From: Ctenosaura bakeri
Lineage: Eukaryota; Chordata; Lepidosauria; Squamata; Iguanidae
Reading direction: 5' to 3'
NCBI GenBank assembly: GCA_948474755.1
Contig: CAOLHI010000919.1
Span: forward strand, 186,001 to 250,000
Length of the DNA: 64,000 nt
Below the pieces are notes generated by a model that was not told where the DNA came from, did no database searches, and saw nothing but the letters and a program-made list of their open reading frames with translations. Within the stretch, counting starts at the first letter, position 1. Each line of letters opens with the position of its first letter. A program made the position numbers and the translations under genes. Below, piece after piece: positions 40,950-52,380 of this stretch.

Positions 40950-41664
40950 ATAATATTCCCTCCTCAATGATCTCACTGTTGTTGTTTTTTGGAGGAATCT
41001 ATTTTGCAAAAAACCCATACTCTCCCCTCCCCCATTTCTATGGAAGGTATCTTAGCATGGTTACATGCCAGTGCTAGCTAATCATATCAAATAATTCTGC
41101 CCTACATATTTATTTTTAAATGTATGGTTTAACACTGTTTGAACTGTTGGCTGGGGCTCAATACAGGGAGCATCCAGTTCCCTTGCTGCAGCACCTGGGG
41201 ATGAAAAGAATATTGGAAAATATTCAAAAATGGTTGAAAAACATGTTTCTTTGAGTGTCAGAAATCCCTAATGAGAACAATTCTGAACTGATGAGAATCT
41301 TCCCATTTTGGGACTTACTCTGCACAAAATTTGCACATGATTGTTTTGCACAGAAAACAGCATTTTCTGTGTGGAAAATGATGTTTCAATGCAGAAATGT
41401 TAATTCCTGTGCAGAGAACATTGTTTTTCAGAAAAGAACAATATTGTAATTGGGAATATGTTCTGCATAAAATTCTCACATGGTTGATTTGCATGGAAAA
41501 CAGCAATTTCTACACAGAGATTGAGATTCTAATTTTCCATGCAGACAATGCTGTTTCCTGTTTCCACGTACACACATCTCCGATACAGGATTCTGGCCAT
41601 CTATTTTAGTTACTTTTGAGAAATGGAATATTAGAGCTATTTTAGAAATAGATATTGCAATAAC
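40950..41664. other. No recognised feature
   Basis: Contains loosely repeated GCACAGAAAACAG/GCATGGAAAACAG and GTGCAGAGAAC phrases at 41340-41560 (about 4 degenerate units of ~55 bp). Otherwise unrecognised. Confidence 0.4.
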
Positions 41665-41833
41665 TAGGGCCATTTCTGCACTAGACTGTTACAGTGAGAT
41701 TATTCCACTTTTAACATCCTATGGAATCCTGGAGTTTGCAGATTAGGGAGGGGCCTTTGAGGATTCAACCCCAGGATTCCATAGGATGTTGAAAGTGTAA
41801 GAATAGCACTACAACAGTCTAGTGCAGATATGG

Positions 41834-43104
41834 TAGTGATATATTTAAGTTTTTTACTCCAAGTCTGAAGTCAAGTCTCAAGTCCTTGAAGATACTTTCA
41901 ACTGAAGTTTCAAGTCAAGTCTCAAGTCTGGGAGCCAACTTTATACCTCAATCTATATTCCAGAATTTCTGTACAGAGTTGCATAAAGTCAGTTTTAATA
42001 ATTTAAGTAGAGTAGGCTCTCCACATTTGTAATTTTGCCTTCTACAGCTTCAGAAATGGAGAGTAAGATCCTTCTTACTCCCTGCTTCCTGAAGCTGGAG
42101 GCTTTTGTACCAATGGGCATAAAAGAATCTGCAGCTTTGGAAGTGGGGAATAGGATCCTTCTTACTTCCCATTACTGAAGCTTCAAAAGCTTTAGAAGAA
42201 AGGATCTTTCCTCCTCAAACCTGTTGCCTAACGCATTTGCTGTTCCCTTCTGAGATACATGCCCTGCACTTTGGAGACAAGTCTTGCCTTCTGCTCTTAG
42301 GAAATGTTTTAGATGGCTCCTCCAATACACAGTGGGGACAGACCGCTAAGCAGACCTCAACCCTGCCTCAAGTCAATTGCCTAACACATTTGCTGTTCCC
42401 CTCTGAAAAATGTGCCTACACTTTGAGCTTGAGACAGATCATCAAGTGACCAGTAGGCAAAAAGAGATGGGAGCACTGTTCAAAGTCATAAGGTTTCTAG
42501 ATGCATGTAGTATGTTACCGAACCAAGGACAGCAAGTCACTCACTAAAAATATACAAGTCTCATGTCAAGTTGAATCAGTGCTTCATTTATTGCTGAGTC
42601 GAGTCCAAGACCCTTTCTGCACATTACCTGCTCATGGAGGTGGAGGGTGCCGTTCACGCAAACAGCCTCTTGCGCGAGGCACCTGCATCGCTCCTCCGTT
42701 CTCCCGCAGCTGGCTTCCTGGTCACGTGACCAGCGTGCGAGCGCCCCCCCTTCCTTCCGCAGCACAGCCTGGGAGCTGTAGGTTGCGCTGGGGGAGGAAG
42801 CGCGACTGGCCCTGCTCGTCCGGCTCACTGCAGGGCAGGAAAGTGCGCGAGGGCCCCGGGAGCATTGCGCGACCATGCAGTATTTTCGGCTCCCAGCCGA
42901 AAATAATAAAATGCGCGCGTGTCCCACTTTAGGCTCGTGAGCATCGCGTGAATGGGAGTGGATCGTACGGACCGACACTTCCATTTACATGATGCTCAAG
43001 TGGCCCTCTCACAACAGAAACTGCACGCAAAAAGGGCCCACGTAGAGTCAAGTGACTTAAGTCCAACTTGAGTCCAAGCCAATTGACTCAAGTCTATATC
43101 ACTA
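41834..43104. mobile_element. hAT-like element with AAGTC-rich ends, copy 2
   Basis: Starts TAGTGATATATTTAAG and ends GTCTATATCACTA. The flanks AGATATGG (41826-41833) and AGAAAACG (43105-43112) are diverged 8-bp duplicates of the MITE end. Same orientation as copy 3 (54489). A family B Harbinger-like MITE is nested at 42609-43037. Confidence 0.85.
42609..43037. mobile_element. GC-rich Harbinger-like MITE (family B), copy 3
   Basis: Begins GACCCTTTCTGCACATTACC and ends GCACGCAAAAAGGGCC. The internal hairpin has arms at 42939-42960 and 42976-42997 (GAGCATCGCGTGAATGGGAG type). A second small hairpin TATTTTCGGCT/AGCCGAAAATA lies at 42881-42905. No clean 3-bp duplication seen. Confidence 0.85.
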
Positions 43105-43118
43105 AGAAAACGGCCTAG

Positions 43119-44616
43119 CTATATTTGGGGAATTACAGCAGTGACTTTCTTTTCCAGAAGTAACTTTCCAAGCTCTTCCCTGGGATCCTTTGGACGATCA
43201 TACACTAAGGAGTGGTGTGTGGTGTTGGTGAGCACTGCTCCAGCCCTTTCTGTGAGCATAAGAGCTATGATGTCATGGTTGGGGTGTGAGGGATTAGAAT
43301 CCTCATGATCACCTCATTCATTTGCCAAAGCAAGGGGATTATGAGATTTTCAAGTTTAACTGTTGTTTGCAATAAATTAGCAGAGAGGGAGGAAGAAAAT
43401 TAAGAAATCTGTCAAAAACAGCTAGAGTACTTCTCTCCTTTTCTCTTTTGGGCTTCTGGGTAGCAGTTTAAACAGTGAGAATATTATTTGACATCTCTAG
43501 ATAAAAGCAAAAAGAACACATTTCAGCTAACTAAAGGGCCCTTTTTTAAATGTATCCCAGGGCACCTCCCAAAAGATCCTAATTAGGATGGTGATTTCTG
43601 GTGAGTTTAAAAGCTGGAAAAAAGAGAAGAGATGAATGAAAATGAATAATCATGCTGCCATCTAAACCAGAAGTCCTCAGCAGAACATTTCTGATAACGG
43701 GAGAATTTCTCCAGCTTGACATCATCCAAGAAAACAGTAATAGAAGCTTTGGATTTGGTACTGTTCCCCTCCTACTTGTTCCTGATGGAGATTCAACCCC
43801 TCTACCACCACAGACATGTGTACCCGGACAAAAGAATGAGAGAGATCACAGCACTTAAAGATGCAGGTGGGAAATTTCTGTTGGAAGGCAATGTTTCTCA
43901 GCTTTAAGGGAGACAGGGGAGAACACAGCCTTCAAATGGACAACAGCACAGCAGGAATGAAAAATTTTAGATGATCTCCCACTGTCCTCCTTACCTTGGA
44001 TGATTTGGGGAGATAAAATCTAGTTTTCCTAACCAATTTCCCCCTGATTTTAAACTTAAAACAAACATATGCATATGCTGTGAAATCCGTTCATGTCGAG
44101 ACATGGGTGAAGTAGCAGGTTTACAGGGGCCGGTGACTCATTGGATTTCAAATTGCCTCTGCCACATAGCCACATTTGGCTTTCCTAAAACAGAAGATGA
44201 AGAAGGAACTGGTTGGCATCCCCAACTCATGCTGAAGTCCAGCTACAACAAACTCCAGATGACTCAGGCATGCTAAGCCGCTTGCAAAAAGATCAGGCAA
44301 GATGGTCTTTTAGGTGAATAGTATTTTTTTTGGACTCAAAGGATGATGAGTTTTTCCAGCTTTGGTTATTTCCCATTGCTTTCAAAGTACTTAATGTTTC
44401 CACCAGGGTTCAACAAAACTTGATTATAAGTGTCAGAGGCAAATGAGAGCTGCCGGGAATGGGAAAATCATTAACTTCCCTGGTGTCTGCAGTGCAAACC
44501 ACATGTGAGTAGCAGCCCCTAAAGCTGTGTTTGATAACAAAGTAAAAAAGACAGAAGGGAAATATAAATATCAAACAAAGTGAAAGACAGCCTGACCCTT
44601 GGAGAACAGGCATTTA
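43119..44616. other. No recognised feature
   Basis: About 1.5 kb without an assignable repeat or exon. Confidence 0.45.
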
Positions 44617-44990
44617 CCCTTCGACTGTCCCAGTTTGGAAGGGATGATTCCAGTTAATGCTCCGTTGTCCCACTTTTTCAGCTGCTTTTGAGATGTCTCA
44701 GTTTCTCTCTCCCATCTCCACTTTCCCCCTTTGTCCATAGCTTACTCTAGTTTCTGCAATTTGAGTTCAAAGTGAAAAAGTAGTTTACACTCAATTAACT
44801 TAATGCAGTGATAGGAGAGGAAGAATTTGCCCTTTCTCATAGGCTCAGGCAAAAGCAAACTGCTGTGGCCTCTCTTGGCTTCTGAGCTCTTCCTCATTAA
44901 TAGTTTTGCTCACCTGAACACTCTCTGATGTTGCTTGGCCACATGTGTCCCAGTTTTCATCTGTGAAATATTAGAAAGCATGAAACTGGG
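44617..44990 (+). mobile_element. Unclassified ~360-bp repeat, copy 4 (most complete)
   Basis: CTTCGACTGTCCCAGTTTGG start, CTTTCCCCCTTTGTCCATAG, CAATTTGAGTTCAAAGTG, GGCTCAGGCAAAAGCAAACT, then the end GTGTCCCAGTTTTCATCTGT. Uninterrupted, so the best reference copy in the window. Confidence 0.65.
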
Positions 44991-45485
44991 ATTTCTTTAA
45001 TTAAAAACAAAGTAGCTCTAATTGTGCCTCCAAGACTGCTTTCCTTGTTGAAGGAAGGAGGAAAAGGAATGCAGCAATATTCTTTGCCAATCTGAATGAC
45101 AAGAAAAGCTTGCTCTCTCTCGCTCTCGCTCTCTTTCTTTCAAGCATGAAAATGCATTTCTAGGCCAGGATATTTTTTTAAAGTGCATGTATATATTACT
45201 CCATAATTTGAGGCCCTTTGGCTGACTCCCAAAGCATTTTAGGAGATAAGTTTGGAGATAAATCTGGCTGGCCTAGCATCTATGAAAGCTTATCTCTACC
45301 CCAACCCATTTTTGCACAATCCAGAGGTTTTATTTCACTTTCCAGTGGAGATGAAAAAGAAGTCAAGGAATTGCTTTTCTGGGACCAGGAGTAGTATAAA
45401 TGTAGAGAGCTAGAATTATAGAGTCAAAATGCTCAGCTAAATCAAAACACTAGGCAGATTTTCACGGTTGCTGCAATGCTTATTG
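44991..45485. other. No recognised feature
   Basis: Contains a short CTCTCGCTCTCGCTCTCTTT stretch (45116-45135). Otherwise unrecognised. Confidence 0.45.
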
Positions 45486-47005
45486 AATTATTATTGTTAC
45501 TGTCATTATCTTTATTTATACCCCACTTTCTTCCCCAGTTGGGACTCAAAGCGACCTATACTTAAAAAGACATAGTTAAAACTCATAGAATACAAAAGTT
45601 AAACCATAACTAAACATAATTAAAAACTCAGATATGATCAGGAACACAATATCTGGCACATTCTATTAGATAGTTCACATATAATGATACACCAAATGCC
45701 TGTCTGAATAAAAACATCTTTACCTGATTGTAAAAGGACAGTAAGAAGGGTGTCAGTCTGACTTCTCTGGGAAGGGAGTTCCAGAGCCTGGGGATACCCA
45801 CTGAGAAGGTCCTCTCTTGTGTTCCCATCAGATGTACCTGTGAGGGTGGTGGGACAGAGAAAAGAGCTCTCCAGCAGATCTCAAAGCCCAGGCTGATTTG
45901 TAGGGGAGAATACAGTGCCCAGAAATGAACTGGCAGCCAGTGGAGCTGTTGCAACAGGCAGGTTGTGTGAGCCCAGCTGAAGCTTCTGAACAAAGGCAGC
46001 TCCATATAGAGCACATTACAGTAATCCAAGTGAGATGTCACCAAAGCATGTGTCACTCTGGCCAGGTCTGACATCTCAAGGAACTGGTGCAGCTGGTGCA
46101 CAAGCCTCAAATGTGCAAATGTGCTCCTGGCTACTGCTGAAACCTGGTCTTCCAGACTCAAGAGTTAAATCCAGGAGCACCCCCAAGCTGTGAACCTGCA
46201 TCTTCAGAGGAAGTGTAACTCTAACACAAGCTGAATCCCCATTCCCTGATCTGCTTTTTGAATGACCAGGAGCACCTCTGTCTTGTCTGGATTAAGTTTC
46301 AATTTGCTCACCCTCATCTAGTCCATTACTGATGACAGGCACTGGTTTAGGACCAAAACAGCTTCCTTGGCTTGTGGTGGGAAAGAGTAATAAAGTCAGG
46401 TTTCTTGCACGTACTGATGGCACCAAACCCCAAAACTCTGGACAACCTCTTCTAGTGGTTTCATGTAGATGTTGAATAGCATGGGGAGCAGAACCAAGCC
46501 CTGAGGGTTCCCCAGGCCAAAGGCCAAGGGTTCGAAAAGGAGTCCCCCAGCACCACCTTCCAGGGTCAATCCTCCAGGCAGGAACAAAGCCAAAGTAAAG
46601 CAGTGTCCCCGAGTCCCATCCCTGCAGGGTGACCCAGAAGGATCCCATGGTCGATGGTGTCAAAAGCCACCAAGATGTGCAGCACAACCAAGAAGGACAC
46701 ACTTCCCCATCTAATTCCTGGTGTAGGTTGTCCACCAAGGTGACCAAAGCAGTTTGTCCCACAGCCAAGGCCTGAAACCAGATTGACATGGATCTAGACA
46801 TTCAGAAACCCCTGGAGCTGGGAGGCCAGCACACATTCCAGAACTTTGCCCAGAAATGGAGCGTTAGAGACTGGCCGTAATTATTCAAAATGGCGGGATC
46901 CAGAGAAGGCTTTTTTAGTACTGGTTTTATAATAGCCTCCTTGAGGCAAACTAGAACTCTACCTTGTTTTAAAGAGGCATTAATTCCCAGAACGTCTCCA
47001 TTTGT
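45486..47005 (-). mobile_element. L2 LINE, 5' truncated
   Basis: The 3' UTR is at the left (ATCTTTATTTATACCCCACT, GGGACTCAAAGCGACC). RT and C-terminal coding follow on the minus strand up to about 47005. Degraded but nearly continuous. Confidence 0.85.
45628..46830 (-). pseudogene. L2 ORF2 reverse transcriptase and C-terminal domain, broken
   Basis: Reading the minus strand from about 46830: QSGFRPWLWDKLLWS-like region, then AFDTIDHGILL split across frames (motif A, catalytic Asp), and a PMLFNIYMKPLEEVVQSFGV stretch (46540-46455 region). KLKLNPDKTEVLLV then lies at about 46310-46270. The C-terminal part is open for 177 codons (46161-45628) with RVTHALVTSHLDYCNVLYME, LLQQLHWLPVHFWA and FSVGIPRLWNSLPREVRL. 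These are the L2-clade blocks after RT. Frameshifts separate RT motifs, so it is dead. Confidence 0.85.
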
Positions 47006-47056
47006 ACAGTCCTGTAAATACCTACTTAGAAGTAAGACCGATTGAGCTCCATGGGA

Positions 47057-47520
47057 GTTAGAATCCTAGAGCTGGAAGAGACCACAAGGGCCATCCAGTC
47101 CAAGAACTACAAAAGCCATCTATGCAGGAATACACAATGTAAGCACTCCCAACAGATGGCCATCCAGCCTCTGTTTAAAAACCTCCAAAGAAGGAGACGC
47201 CACCACACACATTGAGGCAGTGTGTTCCACTGTCAAACAGCTCTTGACACCAGGAAGCTCTTCCTAATGTTTAGGTGGAATCTGAGACCATTGCTCCATG
47301 TTCTAGTCTCTGGAGCAGCAGAAAACAAGCTTGCTCCACATCCTCCCTATGACATTCGAAATTTTAAACACAGTTATCATGGTGCCTCTTTACCTTCTCT
47401 AGGTTAAACAAACCCAGCTCCCTAAGCCAATCCTGATAGGTGTGGTTTCCAGGTCTTTTACCATTTTTGTCACCTTCTTCTGGATACATTCCAGCTTGTC
47501 ATTATCCTTGTTGCCAGGTA
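47057..47520 (-). mobile_element. CR1 LINE 3' fragment
   Basis: TTAGAATCCTAGAGCTGGAA tail side, ACCTCCAAAGAAGGAGACGC, then TTCTCTAGGTTAAACAAACC and CTTCTTCTGGATACATTCCA. It directly follows the L2 copy. Confidence 0.88.
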
Positions 47521-47713
47521 AGTGTCATAAGATTCCAGACTAAAGCACGTACATGTTAAATATGCATACACACATATTTAAGATAGGCAGATGGTGCCAT
47601 GTTACTTGCAAAAAATAGCAAAAATACAGAATGACTACTGGTGATAATCTGCAGATCCAGGACTTCATTAAGACAATACACCTGGGTCAGTCATTATGTC
47701 CCTCACTGACTAT

Positions 47714-47853
47714 GGCCATTTCTGCACTAGCCTGTTATAGTGCTATTATTCCACTTTCAACATCCTATGGAATCCTGGAGTTTGCACTTTAGGATTCCAC
47801 AGGATGTTGAAAGTGGAATAATAGCACTGTAACAGTATAGTGCAGAAATGGCC
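47714..47853. mobile_element. Harbinger-like MITE (family A), short form
   Basis: GGCCATTTCTGCACTAGCCT to GTGCAGAAATGGCC, flanked by TAT and TAG. Long inverted arms and a short loop. Confidence 0.9.
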
Positions 47854-49640
47854 TAGGAAGATAACGTGGATGAATGCATTGATATTGCTTCCATTGCCAC
47901 ATCAGTAATCCCCAAATATGGGGCAGGCAGAAAAGAACCGTCTCTATTCTTTCTTTTGACATCAGTTGGGAGAGCCAAGGGACTGGATAAGGGCACCTTC
48001 TGCAGTGGAATGTCGTAGCAAGGAGAAGGTCCGTCCAACCTCATCTATCAGCCAGAGGAAGAAAAAATTCTGAAAGGTTAGCTTACCTGCACTTTGGGGG
48101 GGGGTATTATTTCCCCTTTGCTTTAAACGCAATATTCCTGTTGTCAAGAAGGAATCCCCTCTGGGGGGCTGGAATTTGTGGCTGACATTCCAACTCCACT
48201 TGCTGCCAGAATTATAAGGGCCCAGCATTAGGAGAAAGACTGAAAAGAAATTAAATGAAATAAATCAGTAATGAATAAATAATGGGGAAGTTGTATCAGT
48301 AGTTTTTGTTCTTCTTGTTTAAAGCATCTCCCAACACATTCCTCTGAGTCATGAATGAGGTTTGCCAGTTACTGAAACCAAATTATATAGCCATAGATCC
48401 ATATTACGTTTCCATATCATCTATAGGCTGTAGGAGAGTTTTGCATGGCAAAACAAAGATCCTGTTACTGCATTCCAAACACGTGATGTTGGTTCTCTTC
48501 TCTTTGGGAAGGTTTTTCAAGTTCCTTCTAAGCCTAAAAGTACCCCCCACCCGCATTCTTTGAGTTGCCATGGATATTAATGGCTTTCCTGTATGTGGGT
48601 ACATCTTTCAAAATGAAACTCGGTAGAAAAAAAAAACTGGCAAAAAAAACCACCATTTCTCTTTGCCACTGTTCTTTCTCGTCACACAACCTTGTCTTGG
48701 CCGGCTCTTTTTCCCCCCTTTGCCATTGGCAGGAAAATGGGGTGCAGTCCATGTGTGCAAGCAATTAAGGTGGCGGTGGGGGCGGTTTGAGAAAAAGCTC
48801 CTTCACATCCGGCCAGGCTTTTTCCTTTTGCCAGCTTAGCCCCATGTTATATAAGCACAGACATGGAAAAACAGTTCTCCTGCCACTGCTAGCTAGCTGA
48901 CATCTTTTAACCTCTCATTCTTCAACCCGGAGAGACGAGGAGAAGATGGGAGGCACATTCCATCATGTTTCAAATATTTTCCAATTGTTCCCATGGACCA
49001 CTCCGAGGAAGCTCACCCTGTTTTTCATAAAAAAAGAAATGATCCGCTTATGAATCATCATTCTACTGGACATTTTACACTCTTCCAGCTCCCCGTTCAT
49101 ATTTTTTAAGGCTGCTTTTCCATATTCATAATCATTTTGAGGTGGAACGCTGGGGGTAGGTGGGATGGAAATAAGGAAAAAAGGTCTCTTTCAATTTAAC
49201 CAGCAGGTGATAGTCATTGGGTAGTTCAAATTCCATGAAATCTACAAAAGCCGTGCTTTTCCCTACTCCCTGGAACATCTCCCCGCCCCTTTAATTTAAA
49301 CCATTCTCTGGTCAAAGACCTGTCTCAGTTGAGATGTAGGAAATAAGCAGGGGAAAAATATTCCTCTTGAAATAAATGTGTGAAGTGAGAAGTTGGGCAA
49401 ACGTGCAAAGAACCAGCCGATTGCAGTTCATGGAATGCTTTGAGGGGCACCTGTGTGGCTTATCTGTAACAAGACTAGTTAGGGACAGTCAGAAATAGAG
49501 ATAGGGCCAGTTAGAAATAGAGTGAGGGCCAATTAGGAAGAGAGCTACAGTGAAACTAGCCAGATTCCATTTCAGGATGTAGCATGAGTGGTTCCAGAGA
49601 GAATTTTGTCCAAAAAGAGACTCCCACACAAAGTTGCAGC
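47854..49640. other. No recognised feature
   Basis: About 1.8 kb with no repeat recognised, the longest such stretch outside the DIRS region. A TTATATAAG box lies at 48847-48855. I found no coding frame to go with it. Confidence 0.45.
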
Positions 49641-49649
49641 ATGTCCCTC

Positions 49650-50046
49650 AAGAAAGCTTGGAAACCATGTCCTATTTGGAGAGGCTTAGGGACCTGGGTG
49701 TGTTTAGCCTGGAGAAGAGAAGATTAAGGGTCGACATGATAGCTATGTATAAATATTTGAAGGGATGTCATATGGAGGATGGAACAAATTTGTTTTCTGC
49801 TACTCCAGAGACTAGGACACAGAGCAATGTCTTCAACCTTTAGGAGAAGAGATTCCATCTAAACATTAAGAAGAACTTCCTGGTATTAAGAGCAGTTCAT
49901 CAGTGGAATATACTACCATGGTGGAATCTCTTTCTTTGGAAGTTTTTAAACAGAAGCTGGATGACCGTCTGTTGGGAACGCTTGTATTCCTGCATGGCAG
50001 GGATTGGACTTGATGGCCCTTGTGGTCTCTTCTAATTCTATAAGTT
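49650..50046 (+). mobile_element. CR1 LINE 3' fragment
   Basis: SYLERLRDLGVFSLEKRRLR then MIAMYKYLKGCHMEDGTNLF, with a stop just before FHLNIKKNFLVLRAVHQWN. A degraded tail TCTAATTCTATAAGTTCTCA ends it. More diverged than the copy at 56.2 kb. Confidence 0.9.
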
Positions 50047-50647
50047 CTCAGGATCTGCATTGGTGGACTCAGTCTTGAAGTCCAGGAAGTGGCATTCAAA
50101 CAACTTCAACCCAATGGACATTTCATAACAAGAGGAGGGCACACTGCAAGAACCACAGAGTTTGAGCAAGGTGTATCACTTAAGAGAATTGGCTTCACAT
50201 CAGTATCCTGGAGCTCCCAACAATCTACAAGTCCTTGAGGTCTTTTGAGCCTCATCTACATCATAGAGTGGTACAGATTGCCATAAACAATGCAACAATG
50301 ATGTATTACATCAACAAACAGAAAGAAACAAAGTCACAGCGACTGTCAGCTGTGACCCTTCACATTTGGCACTGATGTATTCAGAGAAGGATTTGACTGA
50401 CAGGTGTATAGCTGGCTGGATGAGAAAACATTTTGGCAGATGTATAGAGCAGGACTGTGGGTATCACCCACAAATGTGAGCTCTCGCACAGGGTATTCCA
50501 ACTCATCACAGAGTTCTGATCTCTCCACAGATAGATCTGTTTGTCACAAAGGACAAATTATGGCACTGCATTTTTGTTTCAGTGGATGGGACCATTCATT
50601 AACTTATTTCCTCCACTCCCATGCTGCACCAGCCTATCCACAGAGCT
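50047..50647. other. No recognised feature
   Basis: Between two CR1 fragments. No family or exon recognised. Confidence 0.4.
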
Positions 50648-50880
50648 ACTACAGGAAAAGAGATACCCTCCTGAACCTCAGGAAGAACTTCCTGATGGTT
50701 GGAGCTGTCTGGAAGTGGAATCTGCTGCCTCAATGGAGTGTGGTGGAGTCTCCTCCTTTGGAGGTTTTTAAGCAGAGGCTGGATGGCCATCTGTCAGGAA
50801 TGTATTGGTGTGCGCTCCTGCATAGCAGGGGGTTGGACTGGATGGCCCCTGTGCTCTTCCAACTCTATGATTCTATGACT
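50648..50880 (+). mobile_element. CR1 LINE 3' end, short
   Basis: Starts within the final coding block (EEL..LRKNFLMVGAVWKWNLLPQWSV) and ends with the CR1 tail CTCTATGATTCTATGACT (50863-50880). Strongly 5' truncated. Confidence 0.9.
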
Positions 50881-51229
50881 CTACTAGCCTTTTATTATTT
50901 ATATCAACCTCACAAGACAGTTTCATCCACCTTAAGACACCTCTTGTAATGCTTCTGTAACAGTCAGTGGGTAAATCTGTCAATCTATTTTTCTGCATGG
51001 GATAGTATGATTTTTTGCTGAATTAAACGAGTCCAATAGTTGATTACATGTTTGTTTGTTTTTGCCTGTTTTTATCCTGATTCTGAGGCATACTTCAAAG
51101 GAGGACAAAGGAGAACCTAGGTACATATTTCTATATACATATATATTATTTACAGATATACATTTGGAAATTGTTATTAATTGAAATACGACGCATTTCT
51201 CCATAGTGAGGAAGACAGTGGAAGACCTC

Positions 51230-51320
51230 AAAGGCCCCTCCCTAAACTGCAAACCCCAGGATTCCATAGGATGTTGAAAGTGGAGTAATAGCACTGTGAC
51301 AGTCTAATGCAGAAATGGCC
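51230..51320. mobile_element. Harbinger-like MITE (family A), right arm only
   Basis: GGCCCCTCCCTAAACTGCAA through AATGCAGAAATGGCC. The left arm is missing. Confidence 0.82.
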
Positions 51321-51825
51321 TTACACTTTCTTTGTTCTCCTCCTTTCAAATTCCAGGCTAGCAGTTCTTTTGTAGAGGCCTAGTGGTATAATCTTTTCGC
51401 CCACATTTGTTCTCGCACAGAACCAGTCTTGCACTCTGACTGTTTCTCTGGTTCTGACGGCTTTCTTGGGTTACTTCTTGTTGGCCTCCTTATGTCTCTT
51501 CTCTGCCTTCTCTTTTCCTCATGTCTTTTCCATTTCAGCTGTACAGTACTTCCAACTCCCTTTCCACGGCTTCAGTTTGGCTTCCCCTTACACCTTTCTT
51601 CTAACTCTCACAGCAACCAATTTCTTTCTTACTCCTAGGCCTGATTACTTGCACACACAATTTTGCCTTCACTTTCCATTCTCTGCAAACCCTTTGTTAT
51701 TTTGCAAGATACTAAACTTGGCTACTGAACATTAATTTCTTGTAAAATACAAGGGATTTGCAGAAAATGGAAAATGAAAGCAAAATTGTGTGCACCAAGA
51801 AGTCAGGCTGATCTACCGAACATTA
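51321..51825. other. No recognised feature
   Basis: Pyrimidine-rich stretch. Overlapping frames (51429-51735) are hydrophobic because of T/C richness and show no family motif. Confidence 0.4.
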
Positions 51826-52010
51826 GAGAGGCAGCATAGCATAGTGGTTTGAGCGTTGGAGATCAGGGTTCAGTTCCCCACTCAGCCATGGAAACTCACT
51901 CAATGACCTTGGATGTGTCACACACTCTCAGCCCCAGAAAACTCTGTGATAGGTTCATCTTAGGGTCATCTTAAGTTGGAAACAACTTGAAGGTATACAA
52001 CAACAACCTA
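51826..52010 (+). mobile_element. tRNA-derived SINE with BovB-like tail, short-centre form
   Basis: The tRNA-like head GGCAGCATAGCATAGTGGTT (51830-51849), with the B-box-like GGTTCAGTTCCCC. Core AATGACCTTGGATGTGTCAC, then a CAGCCCCAGAAAACTCTGTG join, and a tail AGTTGGAAACAACTTGAAGG ending in (ACA)n. A clean plus-strand reference for the family. Confidence 0.92.
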
Positions 52011-52198
52011 AACGTTAACTTCAAATGTACCAATGCGAAACAACATAAAAGTTCTATTAAACTCGTTCATATCAATAACATAACACAGAGCACTGTTCCT
52101 TCACAGCGATATTGAAAATCCCAAACTATATGTCAGATCTGTCAGTTACTAAATATAGAAAGGGTTTTTCATTAGCTAGGCTTATGTAAAGCTACTAG

Positions 52199-52377
52199 GG
52201 CCATTTCTGCACTAGGCTGTTATAGCGCTATGATTCCACTTTCAACATCCTATGGAATCCTGGGGTTTGCAGTTTCGGGAGGGCCACCTGGCCCCTCCCG
52301 AAACTGCAAACCCCAGGATTTCATAGGATGTTGAAAGTGGAATCATAGCGCTATAACAGCCTAGTGCAGAAATGGCT
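52199..52377. mobile_element. Harbinger-like MITE (family A), near-perfect palindrome
   Basis: 179 bp with arms of ~85 bp around a few unpaired bases near 52288. TAG flanks both sides (52196-52198, 52378-52380). Among the best preserved copies here. Confidence 0.93.
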
Positions 52378-52380
52378 TAG

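Larger units (their letters stand above)
41668..43115. mobile_element. Harbinger-like MITE (family A) split by a hAT
   Basis: The left ~166 bp (41668-41833) run GGCCATTTCTGCACTAGACT to CTAGTGCAGATATGG. The last bases GCC lie at 43113-43115, beyond a hAT insertion. TAG flanks both outer sides (41665-41667, 43116-43118). Confidence 0.82.

Noticed and set aside
45116..45135. CTCTCGCTC stretch as a regulatory element
   Set aside because: A short simple repeat with no promoter context.
51429..51735. Hydrophobic frames as a membrane protein exon
   Set aside because: The region is pyrimidine-rich, which gives Leu/Phe/Ser-rich translations in several frames. No splice or family support.
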